Of a DNA stretch of 64,000 bases, positions 9,308 to 20,007 are shown piece by piece. The notes below the pieces were generated by a model. That model was not told where the DNA came from and did no database searches. It saw only the letters and a program-made list of their open reading frames with translations. The stretch's first letter is position 1, and every line of letters starts with the position of its first letter. The position numbers and the translations under genes were made by a program. This DNA is from Fictibacillus gelatini DSM 15865 (lineage in GTDB: Bacteria; Bacillota; Bacilli; Bacillales; Fictibacillaceae): contig NZ_AUMP01000001.1 in NCBI RefSeq assembly GCF_000430745.1, forward strand, positions 186,001-250,000, in the 5' to 3' direction.

Positions 9308-10408
9308 TTAATATTTAGCATAGCGGCTTATATTTAAGAGCACGCCAATCGAAGCGAGCATTAACGTTAACGATGAGCCGCCATAGCTTAGAAAGGGCAG
9401 CGTAATTCCTGTAACCGGGATTAAGCCAGTTACGACACTGATGTTAATCATGACCTGGATCGCAACCATCGCGACGATGCCTGTAGCAAGAAAACTTCCA
9501 AACAAATCAGGGGCACCGAGCGCAATTCGAATGCCACGCCATAATAATAGGCTAAATAAAAGCAAAACGAGCGCCCCGCCGATAAACCCGAGTTCTTCAG
9601 AAATGATCGCAAAAATGAAATCGGTTTGTGGTTCAGGCAAATAGCCGAACTTTTGCCGGCTTTGTCCAAGACCAAGGCCGAGCAGCCCTCCAGGACCGAG
9701 AGCATAAAGGGATTGGATAATTTGAAATCCACTGCCCTTTGGATCGCTCCATGGGTCAAGAAAGGACGTGATCCTTTTCATTCGATAAGGAGCCGAAGCG
9801 ATAAGCCCGACAAAGCCGGCTATTCCCAATAAGCCCAATCCAGCAAAATGAGCAATTCTCGCACCCGCAACAAAAATCATGACGATGCATGTCCCGACCA
9901 TGACCGTTCCAGTCCCTAAATCAGGCTGAAGCATGATCATCCCAAAGGCAAGCATGACGAGCGATAAGGTAGGGAGCAGCCCTTTTTTAAATGAAGTAAT
10001 TTTCTTTTGATTCGCCGCCAGGTATTTTGCCAGAAAGGCGATCATTGCCAGTTTCATAAACTCCGAAGGCTGGATCGAGAAAGCGCCAATGCCGATCCAG
10101 CTCCTGGCGCCCCCGCGCACCATTCCAATCCCCGGAATTAATACGACGATGAGCAGCAGGAAACAGACGAGCAGCAATATTTTTGACCATTTTTGCCATG
10201 TGTGGTAATGAATGTTCATAATAAAAAACATCGCAGCGACCCCGACACCTGCAAAAAGAAGCTGGCGTTTTGCAAAAAAGAAAGCGTCTTTAAACTTATA
10301 GACTGCCATGTCCGCACTTGCACTATAAACCATCACAATGCCGAGAGACAAAAGTAAAAGTGTCGTAACGATCAATACTAAATCGGGTGTTGATCTTTTG
10401 GACGGCAA
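9308..10408 (-). CDS. spoVE: Sporulation SEDS glycosyltransferase SpoVE
   Basis: This is a SEDS-family membrane peptidoglycan polymerase needed for spore cortex synthesis with SpoVD. The protein has about 366 aa and ten membrane segments. Family motifs are MVYSASADMAVYKF, SIQPSEFMKLAMI, MLQPDLGTGTVM, YLPEPQTDFIFAIISEELGF and the C-terminal TGITLPFLSYGGSS. The start is uncertain. A TTG at 10408 has AGGTG six bases upstream. A GTG at 10417 sits too close to the same site. It is flanked by terminator-like hairpins on both sides. The assignment as SpoVE rather than FtsW rests on its place between murD and murG; ftsW is present at 52.2 kb. Confidence 0.93.
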   Translation of the reverse strand: MPSKRSTPDLVLIVTTLLLLSLGIVMVYSASADMAVYKFKDAFFFAKRQLLFAGVGVAAMFFIMNIHYHTWQKWSKILLLVCFLLLIVVLIPGIGMVRGGARSWIGIGAFSIQPSEFMKLAMIAFLAKYLAANQKKITSFKKGLLPTLSLVMLAFGMIMLQPDLGTGTVMVGTCIVMIFVAGARIAHFAGLGLLGIAGFVGLIASAPYRMKRITSFLDPWSDPKGSGFQIIQSLYALGPGGLLGLGLGQSRQKFGYLPEPQTDFIFAIISEELGFIGGALVLLLFSLLLWRGIRIALGAPDLFGSFLATGIVAMVAIQVMINISVVTGLIPVTGITLPFLSYGGSSLTLMLASIGVLLNISRYAKY

Positions 10409-10465
10409 GGAAAACACCTCAACTCTTTTTAAATTGGCTCGTTCCTATTCAATAAAGCCACAGTT

Positions 10466-10493
10466 TAAAAAGGAGGGATGCCCTCTCTTTTTA
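10466..10493 (-). terminator. Terminator-like hairpin between murD and spoVE
   Basis: On the minus strand AAAAAGAGAGGG pairs with CCCTCCTTTTT around a very short loop, giving a hairpin with a 3' T run. It lies 18 bp after the murD stop codon. The stem has a mismatch and the loop is tight, so strength is uncertain. Confidence 0.6.
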
Positions 10494-10510
10494 ACCGACT
10501 TGTACAAACC

Positions 10511-11866
10511 TTACTTAAGTTTATGCACAGCGTCGATAAAGATGTCTCCTCTTTGTTCAAATGTTTTATATTGATCCCAGCTGGCGCATGCAGGCGATAG
10601 TAAAACGACATCACCCGGTGAGGAAGTACCGTAAGCAACAGGAACAGCTTCTTCCACATTATCAACACGTTTAATCACTTCTATTCCGGCTTCCCTGGCT
10701 ACCCGTTCAATTTTTGGCGCCGTCTGCCCGAACGTTATGATCGCTTTCACCTGGTTCAGGTAAGGCTTTAGATCATCAAATTCATTGCCACGATCCAATC
10801 CCCCTGCGAGTAAAACGATTGGTTCATTGAAGGCGGAAAGAGCAGCCTTTGTCGCCAAAATATTAGTTGCTTTTGAATCGTTGTAAAATTTCCGCCCTTC
10901 AACGGTTCCAACATATTGTGTGCGATGCTTCACGCCTGAAAACGTCGCCAGCACGTGAACGATTTGTTCTTGTTTCGCACCGCTCAACCTGGCGGCACTG
11001 ATTGCCGCCAAAATATTTTCTAAATTATGTTTGCCCGGAAGCACGATTTTCTCTAACGGAATAATGGCCTCATTTTGGAAATAAACGATCCCATCTTTAA
11101 TATAAGCGCCATCTTCACAAATCGATTTCGTTGAAAACGGAATTTTTTTCGCTTTTGAATGTTTCACCAGCTCACGAATTCGTTCATCACTCTCGTTGTA
11201 AACGGTATAGTCCTCCGGGGTTTGCGCTGCAAAAATACGTGCTTTAGCTGCCCCGTAATCTTCCATTGAGCCATGATAGTCGAGATGGGCTTCAAACAAG
11301 TTAAGCAATAGAGCCACTTTTGGATGAAACGTTCTCGTCCCCATTAGTTGAAAGCTCGACAATTCGGCAACGATCACATCTTCTTCTGTCGCGCGATCTG
11401 CCACTTCACACAATACGGTTCCAATATTTCCGGCAACGAGCGGACGTTTCGCACTGTTTTTAAGCATTTCGCCAATGAGCGTTGTTGTCGTCGTTTTCCC
11501 GTTGGATCCGGTTATTCCAATAATATCAGCTTTCGAAATGATTCCGGCAATTTCCACTTCTGTAATGACAGGGATATTTTTTTCCAGCGCTCCTTTCACA
11601 ATCGGATTGCTATACGGAATACCCGGATTTTTAACGACATAATCAATTCGCCCATCAAGCAAACTAAGTGGATGCCCGCCGCAAATGACATGAATGCCCT
11701 TGTCCGCAAGCTCTTTCGCCTGTTCATTTTCTTCAAAAGGCGTACGGTCGTTAACCGTAAGTATGGCGCCATACGAATGAAGCAGTTTTGCCGCTGCAAA
11801 ACCGCTTTTCGCAAGTCCGAGTATTAATACATGTTTCCCTTTAAATTCTTCCCTTTTATCCACCAT
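10511..11866 (-). CDS. murD: UDP-MurNAc-L-alanine:D-glutamate ligase MurD
   Basis: MurD is a cytoplasmic Mur ligase that adds D-Glu to UDP-MurNAc-L-Ala with ATP. The protein has 451 aa, the same length as in B. subtilis. The N-terminal domain begins [18 protein letters not shown]. The ATP loop is [18 protein letters not shown]. The central and C-terminal domains show [10 protein letters not shown] and [16 protein letters not shown], and the C-terminal signature is [14 protein letters not shown] chose the ATG at 11866, whose A is the last base of the mraY stop codon (TGATG), with GAGGTG upstream. Confidence 0.97.
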   Translation of the reverse strand: MVDKREEFKGKHVLILGLAKSGFAAAKLLHSYGAILTVNDRTPFEENEQAKELADKGIHVICGGHPLSLLDGRIDYVVKNPGIPYSNPIVKGALEKNIPVITEVEIAGIISKADIIGITGSNGKTTTTTLIGEMLKNSAKRPLVAGNIGTVLCEVADRATEEDVIVAELSSFQLMGTRTFHPKVALLLNLFEAHLDYHGSMEDYGAAKARIFAAQTPEDYTVYNESDERIRELVKHSKAKKIPFSTKSICEDGAYIKDGIVYFQNEAIIPLEKIVLPGKHNLENILAAISAARLSGAKQEQIVHVLATFSGVKHRTQYVGTVEGRKFYNDSKATNILATKAALSAFNEPIVLLAGGLDRGNEFDDLKPYLNQVKAIITFGQTAPKIERVAREAGIEVIKRVDNVEEAVPVAYGTSSPGDVVLLSPACASWDQYKTFEQRGDIFIDAVHKLK

Positions 11867-12846
11867 CAAACCCACACCTCAATATAAATTCCGAGCGCAG
11901 CAAAAAGAAGGCCAACCGCCCAGAACGTGACTACAATTCTCCATTCAGACCAGCCGCACAGTTCATAATGATGATGCAGCGGACTCATCTTAAAGATTCG
12001 TTTTCCTCTCGTTTTAAATGACCATACTTGAAGCATGACGGATAATGTTTCGATCACGAAAACACCGCCGATAATGACTAACAATAGTTCTAGTTTCGTT
12101 ATAATGGCAATCGCGCTTATCGCGCCGCCTAAAGCAAGAGAACCGGTATCGCCCATAAATACTTTGGCAGGATGGGCGTTAAATACTAAAAATCCGAGAA
12201 CAGCGCCGACAATTGCGACGGCAAATACGGCCGTTTCGGATTGGGATGGGCTCATATTGGAAGCCAATACCGCAAATGCACCAAAGGCAATCGCCGAAGT
12301 GCCCGCGAGTAGTCCGTCCAATCCGTCCGTTAAATTAACTGCATTCGATCCGCCGATCAACATAAAGACAACAAGGACCGGATAAAACCATCCAAGCTCA
12401 AAATCAATGTGGAGTCCGGGAATCGTAAGCTTTGTTGAAAAATCCGTATTTAAAAGGCCAATATAAAATACAGCGGCGATGATTAATTGCCCGAGCAATT
12501 TCTGCTTAGACGTTAACCCGAGATTTCTTTTCTTGACCACTTTAATAAAATCATCGAGAAAGCCAAGCAGTCCATATCCGATTGTAACAAATAACAATAA
12601 ATACGTTTTCGAAGATACATTAAAAAATTTCAAATTCATCACATATGTCGCAATTACAGCGGCAAGTACAATAATAATTCCGCCCATCGTCGGCGTTCCC
12701 GATTTTTTCTGGTGAGATTTTGGCCCTTCTTCCCGTATGCTTTGGCCGAATTTCAACCTGCGTAAAAAAGGGATAAAAAACGGCGAACTTATAACGGCAA
12801 TAAGAAAAGAAGCAAGAAGGGTAAATAACAATACTTGTTCGATCAT
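11866..12846 (-). CDS. mraY: Phospho-N-acetylmuramoyl-pentapeptide transferase MraY
   Basis: MraY is an integral membrane enzyme that transfers phospho-MurNAc-pentapeptide to undecaprenyl phosphate, forming lipid I. The protein has 326 aa (B. subtilis 324) and about ten membrane segments. Catalytic-site signatures are [39 protein letters not shown] and the histidine motif [19 protein letters not shown]. Its ATG overlaps the murF stop codon by four bases (ATGA), and its own stop overlaps murD, so all three are translationally coupled. Confidence 0.98.
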   Translation of the reverse strand: MIEQVLLFTLLASFLIAVISSPFFIPFLRRLKFGQSIREEGPKSHQKKSGTPTMGGIIIVLAAVIATYVMNLKFFNVSSKTYLLLFVTIGYGLLGFLDDFIKVVKKRNLGLTSKQKLLGQLIIAAVFYIGLLNTDFSTKLTIPGLHIDFELGWFYPVLVVFMLIGGSNAVNLTDGLDGLLAGTSAIAFGAFAVLASNMSPSQSETAVFAVAIVGAVLGFLVFNAHPAKVFMGDTGSLALGGAISAIAIITKLELLLVIIGGVFVIETLSVMLQVWSFKTRGKRIFKMSPLHHHYELCGWSEWRIVVTFWAVGLLFAALGIYIEVWV

Positions 12847-14222
12847 TTTCTTGCCTCCTCTTCATCTATAAATTCTTTTACTAACGTTTCCATCTGCATT
12901 CCTCGAGATGCTTTAAAAAGAATGACTGTATCCTTTGAAAGTTTTTGCCCGATATATTCTTTTGCTTCTTCTTTTGTAGGAAATATCGACACACTCACGC
13001 CATCTGGCTTAAGGGTTTTAAGTTCCTCGCCAATCCATCTTCCTTTTTCCCCGATCGTAACAGCTTCGGTAATAGGAGTTGTTATATGCGGGGCAACTGC
13101 CCGGTGCATCGATTCTTCCTCGTTGCCGAGCTCATACATGTCGCCAAGCACAACAACTTTTTTCGGATAATTATTTAATCCTTTTATGGCTTCAATTGCA
13201 GCAATCATGCTAGTCGGGCTGGCATTGTACGCATCATTAATAAGAAGAGCCCCTTTTTGGCCTTTATATTTTTCCAGGCGCATTTTTGTCATGGTCAAGT
13301 TCATTAATCCTTCTTTGATCGCATTTTCTTCGATGTTCAAGTAATGCCCGACTGCTATCGCATATACGGCGTTTTTCACATTATGCTTTCCTAATAGCGG
13401 CAAGTAGTAGGTTGTCGTTCCGCCTTCCAATTGGAAGCTGTAGCCATTTTCGTCCCCTTCAATATTGTCGATATGCAACGTGGAATTCTCATTATAGCCG
13501 CATTTCAATACATTTTTTGAACAAACATGTTCTAATAGGGGTTCGTCTCCATCAATGATCAAAACTCCGCTTTCTTTTAGACCGTCTTTTATTTCAAGTT
13601 TTGCTTTTGCAATCCCTTCCCGGCTGCCGAGCGCCTCAATATGGGACTCGCCAATGTTGGTGATGATCGCAACATCGGGCTCTGCAATTTTGCTTAACAA
13701 CGAAATTTCGCCAAACCCGCTCATTCCCATTTCTAGAATAAGTACTTCTGTTTGTTCGGGCATTGACAAAATCGTAAGCGGAAGTCCGATATGATTGTTG
13801 TAATTGCCTTTCGTTTTATGGGTTTTAAAAGTTGTTGCGGCAACACTTTCGACCATATCTTTCGTCGTCGTTTTCCCGTTGCTGCCAGTTACGCCGATGA
13901 CAATCGGGCGTATTTTCTTTAAATACAGCTTTGCCATTTTTTGCAGAGCACTTATCGTATCTTCTACAAAAAGGATAGGAAAGGACGGATCAAGGTCATC
14001 CGGAAGTGGCTCACCTTGTTTCCAAATAGCTGCAATCGCCCCATTTTTTATTGCATCCATTAAAAAATGGTGTCCGTTAAACCGCTCGCCAATAATCGGA
14101 ACATATAAAGATTTCACAGATGGCACACGCGTATCTTTCGTCACTTCCTGGATGATTGTATTTTCAACATTGCCTCTTGTAGTTAAGGCGATGTTTACAT
14201 AGTCCTTTAACAACATTTTCAT
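12843..14222 (-). CDS. murF: UDP-MurNAc-tripeptide:D-Ala-D-Ala ligase MurF
   Basis: MurF is the last cytoplasmic Mur ligase and attaches D-Ala-D-Ala to the UDP-MurNAc-tripeptide. The protein has about 459 aa (B. subtilis 457). It shows an N-terminal domain with [14 protein letters not shown], the ATP loop [37 protein letters not shown], and [18 protein letters not shown]. The start is ATG at 14222 (MKMLLKDY) or 6 bases later, right after the murE stop. GGAG lies within the murE 3' end. The 3' end overlaps mraY by 4 bp. Confidence 0.96.
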   Translation of the reverse strand: MKMLLKDYVNIALTTRGNVENTIIQEVTKDTRVPSVKSLYVPIIGERFNGHHFLMDAIKNGAIAAIWKQGEPLPDDLDPSFPILFVEDTISALQKMAKLYLKKIRPIVIGVTGSNGKTTTKDMVESVAATTFKTHKTKGNYNNHIGLPLTILSMPEQTEVLILEMGMSGFGEISLLSKIAEPDVAIITNIGESHIEALGSREGIAKAKLEIKDGLKESGVLIIDGDEPLLEHVCSKNVLKCGYNENSTLHIDNIEGDENGYSFQLEGGTTTYYLPLLGKHNVKNAVYAIAVGHYLNIEENAIKEGLMNLTMTKMRLEKYKGQKGALLINDAYNASPTSMIAAIEAIKGLNNYPKKVVVLGDMYELGNEEESMHRAVAPHITTPITEAVTIGEKGRWIGEELKTLKPDGVSVSIFPTKEEAKEYIGQKLSKDTVILFKASRGMQMETLVKEFIDEEEARK

Positions 14223-14223
14223 T

Positions 14224-15687
14224 TTAGTTCTTCGCTCCAATCGCTTCTTTTGCTACTTGGCGGTCATCAAAATCAAATACGTTTTTCCCGATAATTTGAT
14301 ACGTTTCATGACCTTTTCCGGCAATTAAAACTATGTCGTCTTTCTTCGCCTGGTTAATTGCATACTCAATGGCGTCTTTTCGATTGACAATTTTTACGTA
14401 CTCTTCTCCCTCGACGCCTCTCTCCATATCTTGAAGAATTGCCTCGGGATCTTCAGTCCGCGGATTATCGGATGTAAATATTGCTGTATCCGCATGCTCT
14501 ACTGCGATTTGCGCCATAATCGGTCGCTTCGTTTTATCGCGGTCACCGCCGCAACCAACAACAACATACACCTTTCCGGTTGCAAATTCTTTGATCGCCA
14601 TAAGCGCATTTTCCAAACTGTCCGGAGTGTGTGAATAATCAACGATCACCGTAAAATCTTGACCCGCATTGACCGTTTCAAATCGTCCCGGTACCCCCTC
14701 AACTTGTTCAATTGAGTGGATGATGGCATCAAGTGAAATTCCAGATCCAAGCGCTGCCGAAATCGACGCGAGAACATTATAAACGGAAAATTTCCCGATA
14801 AGCTTGATCGAAACCTCTTTTTTCTCATTTGGAGTAACTAAGGTAAACGATGTTCCTTTAGCCGTAATGTTAATATTTTTAGCCATAATGTCAGCCGGTT
14901 GATCAATTCCGTACGTAATGACTTGAGCTGACGTCATCCTTTTCAACCGTTTCGAGGCGGGATCATCATTGTTCAATACAGCGATTTTTTTATTTTCTTT
15001 GCTGTATGTATTTCCTAATTGAGAAAACAGCAGGCCTTTTGCATGAAGATATTCATCCATCGTTTCATGGTAATCCAAATGGTCTTGCGTTAAATTTGTA
15101 AAAACGGCGATGTTAAAATCACATCCGCGGACACGCCCCTGGTCCAGCGCATGTGAAGACACTTCCATGACTGCCGTATTGACCTTTTCATCTACCATTT
15201 GTTTAAACGCTTTTTGAAGGAAAATACAATCCGGGGTTGTATTGGAAACTTTATAGCTTTCACCGTTAATCTTCATATCAATCGTTCCGATTAATCCGGT
15301 ACGGTTGCCGCAATCGCGGAATATTTTTTCGATGATATGGGATGTTGTTGTTTTTCCGTTTGTGCCTGTTATCCCGATTAAGTGTAACTGTTTTGTCGGC
15401 TGGCCATAAAATCGGTCTGCTAAAATGGCCATCGCCCTCTTCGTATCGCTAACACGAACGACCGGGACCGTTGTTTTTACATCCTTTTCTGCCAGAACAG
15501 CAACCGCTCCGTTTTGTACGGCTTCATGGACAAAGTCATGTCCGTCAAGAGTAAGCCCGTCAATACAAACAAATAAACTGCCCGGAGCTTTTATGCGAGA
15601 ATCCATATTAATTGCTGTAATGTCAGGATTTTGTTTATTGTCTATTGTGGTAAATAGCAATTCATTTACGAGTTTTTGAAGCTCCAT
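14224..15687 (-). CDS. murE: UDP-MurNAc-dipeptide:meso-diaminopimelate ligase MurE
   Basis: MurE adds the third residue of the stem peptide. The C-terminal motif DNPRTEDP is the DNPR signature of meso-diaminopimelate-adding enzymes, so the cell wall is predicted to be meso-DAP type. The protein has about 487 aa (B. subtilis 494). Other motifs are [15 protein letters not shown], the ATP loop [19 protein letters not shown], and [17 protein letters not shown] chose the ATG at 15687 ([11 protein letters not shown]), which aligns with the family start and has AAAGGT upstream. It is separated from spoVD by 162 bp holding two hairpins. Confidence 0.96.
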   Translation of the reverse strand: MELQKLVNELLFTTIDNKQNPDITAINMDSRIKAPGSLFVCIDGLTLDGHDFVHEAVQNGAVAVLAEKDVKTTVPVVRVSDTKRAMAILADRFYGQPTKQLHLIGITGTNGKTTTSHIIEKIFRDCGNRTGLIGTIDMKINGESYKVSNTTPDCIFLQKAFKQMVDEKVNTAVMEVSSHALDQGRVRGCDFNIAVFTNLTQDHLDYHETMDEYLHAKGLLFSQLGNTYSKENKKIAVLNNDDPASKRLKRMTSAQVITYGIDQPADIMAKNINITAKGTSFTLVTPNEKKEVSIKLIGKFSVYNVLASISAALGSGISLDAIIHSIEQVEGVPGRFETVNAGQDFTVIVDYSHTPDSLENALMAIKEFATGKVYVVVGCGGDRDKTKRPIMAQIAVEHADTAIFTSDNPRTEDPEAILQDMERGVEGEEYVKIVNRKDAIEYAINQAKKDDIVLIAGKGHETYQIIGKNVFDFDDRQVAKEAIGAKN

Positions 15688-15773
15688 GTTATCATGACCT
15701 TTCATTTTCAATATAAGTTTTAGGGAAGCAAGAGCCAGGCTAAGGCTTAGCCATCATTCTACGCTGCAGCGAA

Positions 15774-15816
15774 CTTCTTTTTCAGAAAAAGAAGCCAAAG
15801 CGAAATCCGCTTGGGC
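15774..15816 (-). terminator. Terminator and palindrome between spoVD and murE
   Basis: On the minus strand GCCCAAGCG pairs with CGCTTTGGC (15794-15816, one mismatch) and is followed by TTCTTTTT, a typical terminator layout. The T tract is itself part of a near-perfect palindrome CTTCTTTTTC / GAAAAAGAAG (15774-15794), which could form an alternative hairpin. It would end sporulation-specific spoVD transcripts before murE. Confidence 0.65.
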
Positions 15817-15849
15817 TTTGCATACACATCTATTTTAATCGTCGGTCGC

Positions 15850-17769
15850 CTATTTGTCACCCATAAAAAGACGAATCGTTGAACCGGGCTTCAGTTTGAC
15901 ACCGGGTTTTGGAGATTGTTCGACGACAATATCGCCGGAGCCTGACGCATCTATTTTTAAATCATACATCATGTCGCCGAGTTCTTCACGGGTTTTTCCG
16001 ACAAGGTTCGGAAGCTTAATAAGCGGCTGGTCGAGATAGGTTCGTTCTTTTTCAATCTGCTTCGTTCGTTTTTCAACACCCATTGCCCGCAGGCTGTCAT
16101 CCATAATCTTGCCGACGATTGGCGCGGCTACCGTACCCCCGAATTGAACCGTTCCTTTCGGATTATCAACCGCCACATAAACGACAATTTGCGGATCATC
16201 TGCAGGAGCCATTCCAATAAAAGAAACGATATAGTTATTTTGCAAATATTTCCCGCCTTCCGCTTTTTGCGCCGTTCCTGTTTTTCCTCCGACTCTGTAG
16301 CCTTCGACGAAAGCATTTTTCCCCGTTCCGCGTGCAACGACATTTTCAAGGGCATAACGGACTTTTGCGGACGTTTCTTCCGATATTACTTTACGTCTTA
16401 ATTTCGGTGTTTGCCTCGAAATCACTTTCCCTGTATTCGGATCGACGAGCTCTTTTGCAATATATGGTTCGTATAAATAGCCGCCATTTACGGCCGCAGA
16501 CACGGCAGCCACTTGCTGGATCGGCGTAACCGCAACACCCTGACCAAAAGCTGTCGTCGCCAGTTCAAGCGGTCCGACATTGTTTAAATTAAATAAAATG
16601 CCTGTCGCTTCGCCTTGAAGATCGATCCCCGTTTTTTGACCAAATCCGAATTTTTTAATATAAGAAAAGAGTTTCTCCTTTCCTAACCGTTGTCCTAACA
16701 TAACAAATCCCGGGTTGCAAGAATTTTCTACCCCTTCTAAAAACGATTGGCTGCCATGCCCGCCTCTTTTCCAACATTTTAATTTCCGGCCAGCGACTTC
16801 AATATAGCCCGGATCATTAAAATGGTCTTTATCTAAATCTACTTTTCCTTCTTCAAGGGCTGCGGCGAGTGTAATAATTTTAAACGTTGATCCTGGTTCG
16901 TACGTTTTCCAGACAGGCAAATTCCGATTGTACACTTCTTGCGGAACCCGTTTATAGTCTTCTGGATTAAAATTCGGCCGGCTCGACATGCCTAATATTT
17001 CTCCTGTGTTCGGGTCCATGGCCATCGCAATGATGGAATCAGGGTTATACTTTGCTTCTGCATTATCCAATTCTCTTTCGATGATCGTCTGAACCCGTAT
17101 ATCCGCTGTCAGCTTTAAATTATATCCATCTTGTGGACGTTTGTATTTATCAGATAAAGAAGGCATTCTTCTTCCTCGCACATCAGAGAAGAACGAAACA
17201 TATCCTTTCTTCCCTTTTAATTCTTTATCATAATAAAGTTCTAGCCCTGTAAGACCTTGATTGTCGATACCGGCAAAGCCGAGAACATGGGATAAATAAC
17301 TGCCAAATGGGTAATGGCGCTTACTATCTTCCGCGACAAAAACGCCGGGAAGGTCTAACATTCTCACTTTATTGGCTAATTTATTGCTAATCTTCCTTCC
17401 GCCTTTATCTAAACGAACGATGCTTGCCCTTTCTGTAATTTTTTTATAAACATAGCTTTTCGATATATGTAATGTCGAGGCAAGTTTTTCAGCTGTTTCT
17501 ACAGAATTTTTCACTTGCTTTGGAACGACGTAAACGGTCGGTGCACTAATGTTTGTGGCGAGTGCAACATTGTTCCGGTCAAGAATTTCGCCACGTTTCG
17601 GTTCAAACGGAACGTCCCTGCTCCATGAGTCAAGTGCTTTTCCTGTCAGCCAATTGCCGACGACAAACTGAACATAGCCAAGCCTCACGGCAATGATGAA
17701 AAAAAACAATAGCCCGCATAATAAGACAAAAATTAAGCGCCTGCGTACCGTCACATTAGAAACTCGCAA
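15850..17769 (-). CDS. spoVD: Sporulation-specific penicillin-binding protein SpoVD
   Basis: SpoVD is a class B transpeptidase, anchored in the outer forespore membrane, that cross-links cortex peptidoglycan together with SpoVE. The protein has 639 aa (B. subtilis 646). It has one N-terminal membrane segment (residues 11-33), a dimerisation domain with PKRGEILDRNN, and a transpeptidase domain. The catalytic serine is S294 in EPGSTFKI, the SCN motif is at 350-352 and KTG at 496-498. One PASTA domain follows at about 580-638. The start is TTG at 17769 with AGAGGAGG eight bases upstream. A sigma-E promoter is expected in the 92-bp gap from pbpB, but I see no convincing match. Confidence 0.96.
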   Translation of the reverse strand: MRVSNVTVRRRLIFVLLCGLLFFFIIAVRLGYVQFVVGNWLTGKALDSWSRDVPFEPKRGEILDRNNVALATNISAPTVYVVPKQVKNSVETAEKLASTLHISKSYVYKKITERASIVRLDKGGRKISNKLANKVRMLDLPGVFVAEDSKRHYPFGSYLSHVLGFAGIDNQGLTGLELYYDKELKGKKGYVSFFSDVRGRRMPSLSDKYKRPQDGYNLKLTADIRVQTIIERELDNAEAKYNPDSIIAMAMDPNTGEILGMSSRPNFNPEDYKRVPQEVYNRNLPVWKTYEPGSTFKIITLAAALEEGKVDLDKDHFNDPGYIEVAGRKLKCWKRGGHGSQSFLEGVENSCNPGFVMLGQRLGKEKLFSYIKKFGFGQKTGIDLQGEATGILFNLNNVGPLELATTAFGQGVAVTPIQQVAAVSAAVNGGYLYEPYIAKELVDPNTGKVISRQTPKLRRKVISEETSAKVRYALENVVARGTGKNAFVEGYRVGGKTGTAQKAEGGKYLQNNYIVSFIGMAPADDPQIVVYVAVDNPKGTVQFGGTVAAPIVGKIMDDSLRAMGVEKRTKQIEKERTYLDQPLIKLPNLVGKTREELGDMMYDLKIDASGSGDIVVEQSPKPGVKLKPGSTIRLFMGDK

Positions 17770-17861
17770 CTAAATTACCTCCTCTTGTCGGCTCGTTTCA
17801 ATATATGCTTGTACACAGGCGCTTAGAACGCTTGTCTTTTTATTCAATTGATCTCATTTTA

Positions 17862-19994
17862 TTAAGGATACTGCGGCTTTAATTCGATTTTTAAATGATC
17901 ATCATCTTTCACGACTACATTTTTCCGAATATCCTGGTTGACGACAAAGCCTGACCCGGAAACCGTTTGATTTAGATTCATCACTTTAACAAACCGCATC
18001 GCATCCATAAGCGACCAGCCCGTTAAATCAGGCATTTTCACCGTTCCATCCGTCCGTAAAATGACCCGTTCCCCTTTTAGCACTTTCGTCCCTTTTGCCG
18101 GCTCTTGCGCGATGATCGAATCACCCGTACCGAGTTTAACCGGGCGCAGCCCCTCCTCTTTTAGGCTGGCCGTTACATCATCCACATTTTGCCCTGAATA
18201 ATCATCCATCGCAATTCCTTTATCTTCGGCCAGAACTTCTTTTTGTCCCGTTTTATCTGCTTTTACCGTCGGTGCGATGTTTAAATATTGCAAACTGTTT
18301 TTTGCGACACTGTTAAAAATTTTCGCAACCGGTTCAGAGCCTGTTTCTGTATCTTTTAAATGTGGCTCTTGAACGGCAATGTAAAAGACGAGTTTCGGAT
18401 TTTTTTGCGGCGCCATGCCTAAAAATGAGAAAAGATAGCTGGATTTTCCGACTTTATACTTGCCGGTTTTTTCATCAGCGATTTGGGCCGTTCCCGTTTT
18501 CCCCGCAATGTCATAGCCTTTCACATTGTACAATTTCCCGGTGCCATCTGTTACGACTTTTCCGAGCAATTGGCGGACATGTTTTGCCGTACTTTCGGAA
18601 ATTGGCCGGCTAACAATTTCTGGTTCATGATCTAAAACGACTTTTTTCGTTTTTGGATCAACTATCTTTTCAATGGCAAATGGCTTCATCATTTTTCCGC
18701 CATTTGCTACCGCTGTCGCCGCCTGAACAAGTTGGATCGGTGTGACCGTCGACCCCTGGCCGAACGCCGTTGTCACTTTTTCTATTTCTCGCTGAAAGAG
18801 AAGGGTCCCTTTATTTTCGCCAGCCAGGTCGATGCCCGTTTTCTTGTCGAATCCAAATTTTTTTAAATATTGGTAAAAACGGTCAAATCCAAGTTTCTCT
18901 CTTGCTAAAATCGAAAAGGCGACGTTAGATGATTTCTCAACACCTTCATCAAACGTAATACTGCCCCATCCCTGGTTCCAGTCATGGATCGGTGTAGGGC
19001 TGCCCGGAACTTTATAGGAACCGGACTTGTATTTCGCGCTACCGTCATAAACGCCTTCTTCAATGGCTGCTGAGAGTGTAAATATTTTCATCGTTGATCC
19101 AGGTTCAAACGTGCCACTAATAGCATCGTTCGTGAAATTTGTAATGTCCCGTTTATTTAGATTGAAATCAGGATGGTTCGCCATCGCGAGAATTCTTCCT
19201 GTTTTCGGATCAGCGACAATGCCAATCATTTTTTTCGGGTCGTACTCTTTTTCAACTTGCTTCATCGCTTCTTCTAAATACAATTGAATATGGTCGTCGA
19301 GTGTTAAATAAACGTTATCCCCGTTTTTCGGCTCGATAATCTTCTCTTTTGAATCGGGTAGCTTTAATCCGTCCCGATCGCTTTGAAATAGAATTTTGCC
19401 GTCTCTTTCCGCTAAATACTCATTGAGCGACCTTTCAACCCCCATTACGCCTTCTTCTTTTCCATTTTTGTGTGCTGTGTAGCCGATGACATGGGAGGCG
19501 AAATTTTGATTCGGATAATAACGCTTTGTACTCGGTGTGAATTCAATGCCAGGAATATCAAGCTTTTCAATCTTCTCCTTTTGATCCTGGCTTAAATTTT
19601 TCCACCCCGGTGGTTCTACCTGGAACAATCCTTTTTTGCTTAATGTCGCTTCAATTGTCGCTTCATCTTCTTTTAAGATCGGGGCAAGCTTCACTGCCGC
19701 CTCATGAGGGTCTTTTATATATGACGGCTGGTCTTTTTTCAAAATCGCATACATATCGTATGCCGCAACATCTTTAGCGAGTACATCGCCGTTCCGGTCA
19801 AAAATCGTTCCCCTTTTTGCATTAAGCGTATTTTCACTTGTCCATAGCCGCTTGCCAAGCGCCTTCAGGTCTACATGATCCACATTTTTCGCATAAGCAA
19901 CATAAAAGTACCGCCCAATCAATACAAAAAAGAGCAGGGTAAACACGAGCATAATGACCCCCGCTCCTAAATTGATATGTTTCTTTCTACCCAT
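17862..19994 (-). CDS. pbpB: Cell division penicillin-binding protein 2B (PbpB)
   Basis: PbpB is the essential class B transpeptidase of the vegetative divisome and makes septal cross-links. The protein has 710 aa (B. subtilis PBP 2B 716). It has one membrane segment (about residues 10-32), a pedestal region with AKRGTIFDRNGDVLAKD, and a transpeptidase domain with S300 in EPGSTMKIF, SSN at 355-357 and KTG at 499-501. Two C-terminal PASTA modules follow (about 590-710), against one in SpoVD. ftsL lies 13 bp upstream. Confidence 0.97.
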   Translation of the reverse strand: MGRKKHINLGAGVIMLVFTLLFFVLIGRYFYVAYAKNVDHVDLKALGKRLWTSENTLNAKRGTIFDRNGDVLAKDVAAYDMYAILKKDQPSYIKDPHEAAVKLAPILKEDEATIEATLSKKGLFQVEPPGWKNLSQDQKEKIEKLDIPGIEFTPSTKRYYPNQNFASHVIGYTAHKNGKEEGVMGVERSLNEYLAERDGKILFQSDRDGLKLPDSKEKIIEPKNGDNVYLTLDDHIQLYLEEAMKQVEKEYDPKKMIGIVADPKTGRILAMANHPDFNLNKRDITNFTNDAISGTFEPGSTMKIFTLSAAIEEGVYDGSAKYKSGSYKVPGSPTPIHDWNQGWGSITFDEGVEKSSNVAFSILAREKLGFDRFYQYLKKFGFDKKTGIDLAGENKGTLLFQREIEKVTTAFGQGSTVTPIQLVQAATAVANGGKMMKPFAIEKIVDPKTKKVVLDHEPEIVSRPISESTAKHVRQLLGKVVTDGTGKLYNVKGYDIAGKTGTAQIADEKTGKYKVGKSSYLFSFLGMAPQKNPKLVFYIAVQEPHLKDTETGSEPVAKIFNSVAKNSLQYLNIAPTVKADKTGQKEVLAEDKGIAMDDYSGQNVDDVTASLKEEGLRPVKLGTGDSIIAQEPAKGTKVLKGERVILRTDGTVKMPDLTGWSLMDAMRFVKVMNLNQTVSGSGFVVNQDIRKNVVVKDDDHLKIELKPQYP

Positions 19995-20007
19995 TGTTTC
20001 ACTCCGT

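Noticed and set aside
11348-11827. 159-codon plus-strand frame opposite murD
   Set aside because: It is antisense to a certain MurD and rich in Arg, Phe and Asn in a way typical of reverse-frame translation; no start signal.
17770-17861. Sigma-E promoter before spoVD
   Set aside because: A CATATATT resembles the -10, but no -35 of the sigma-E type is at the right distance.
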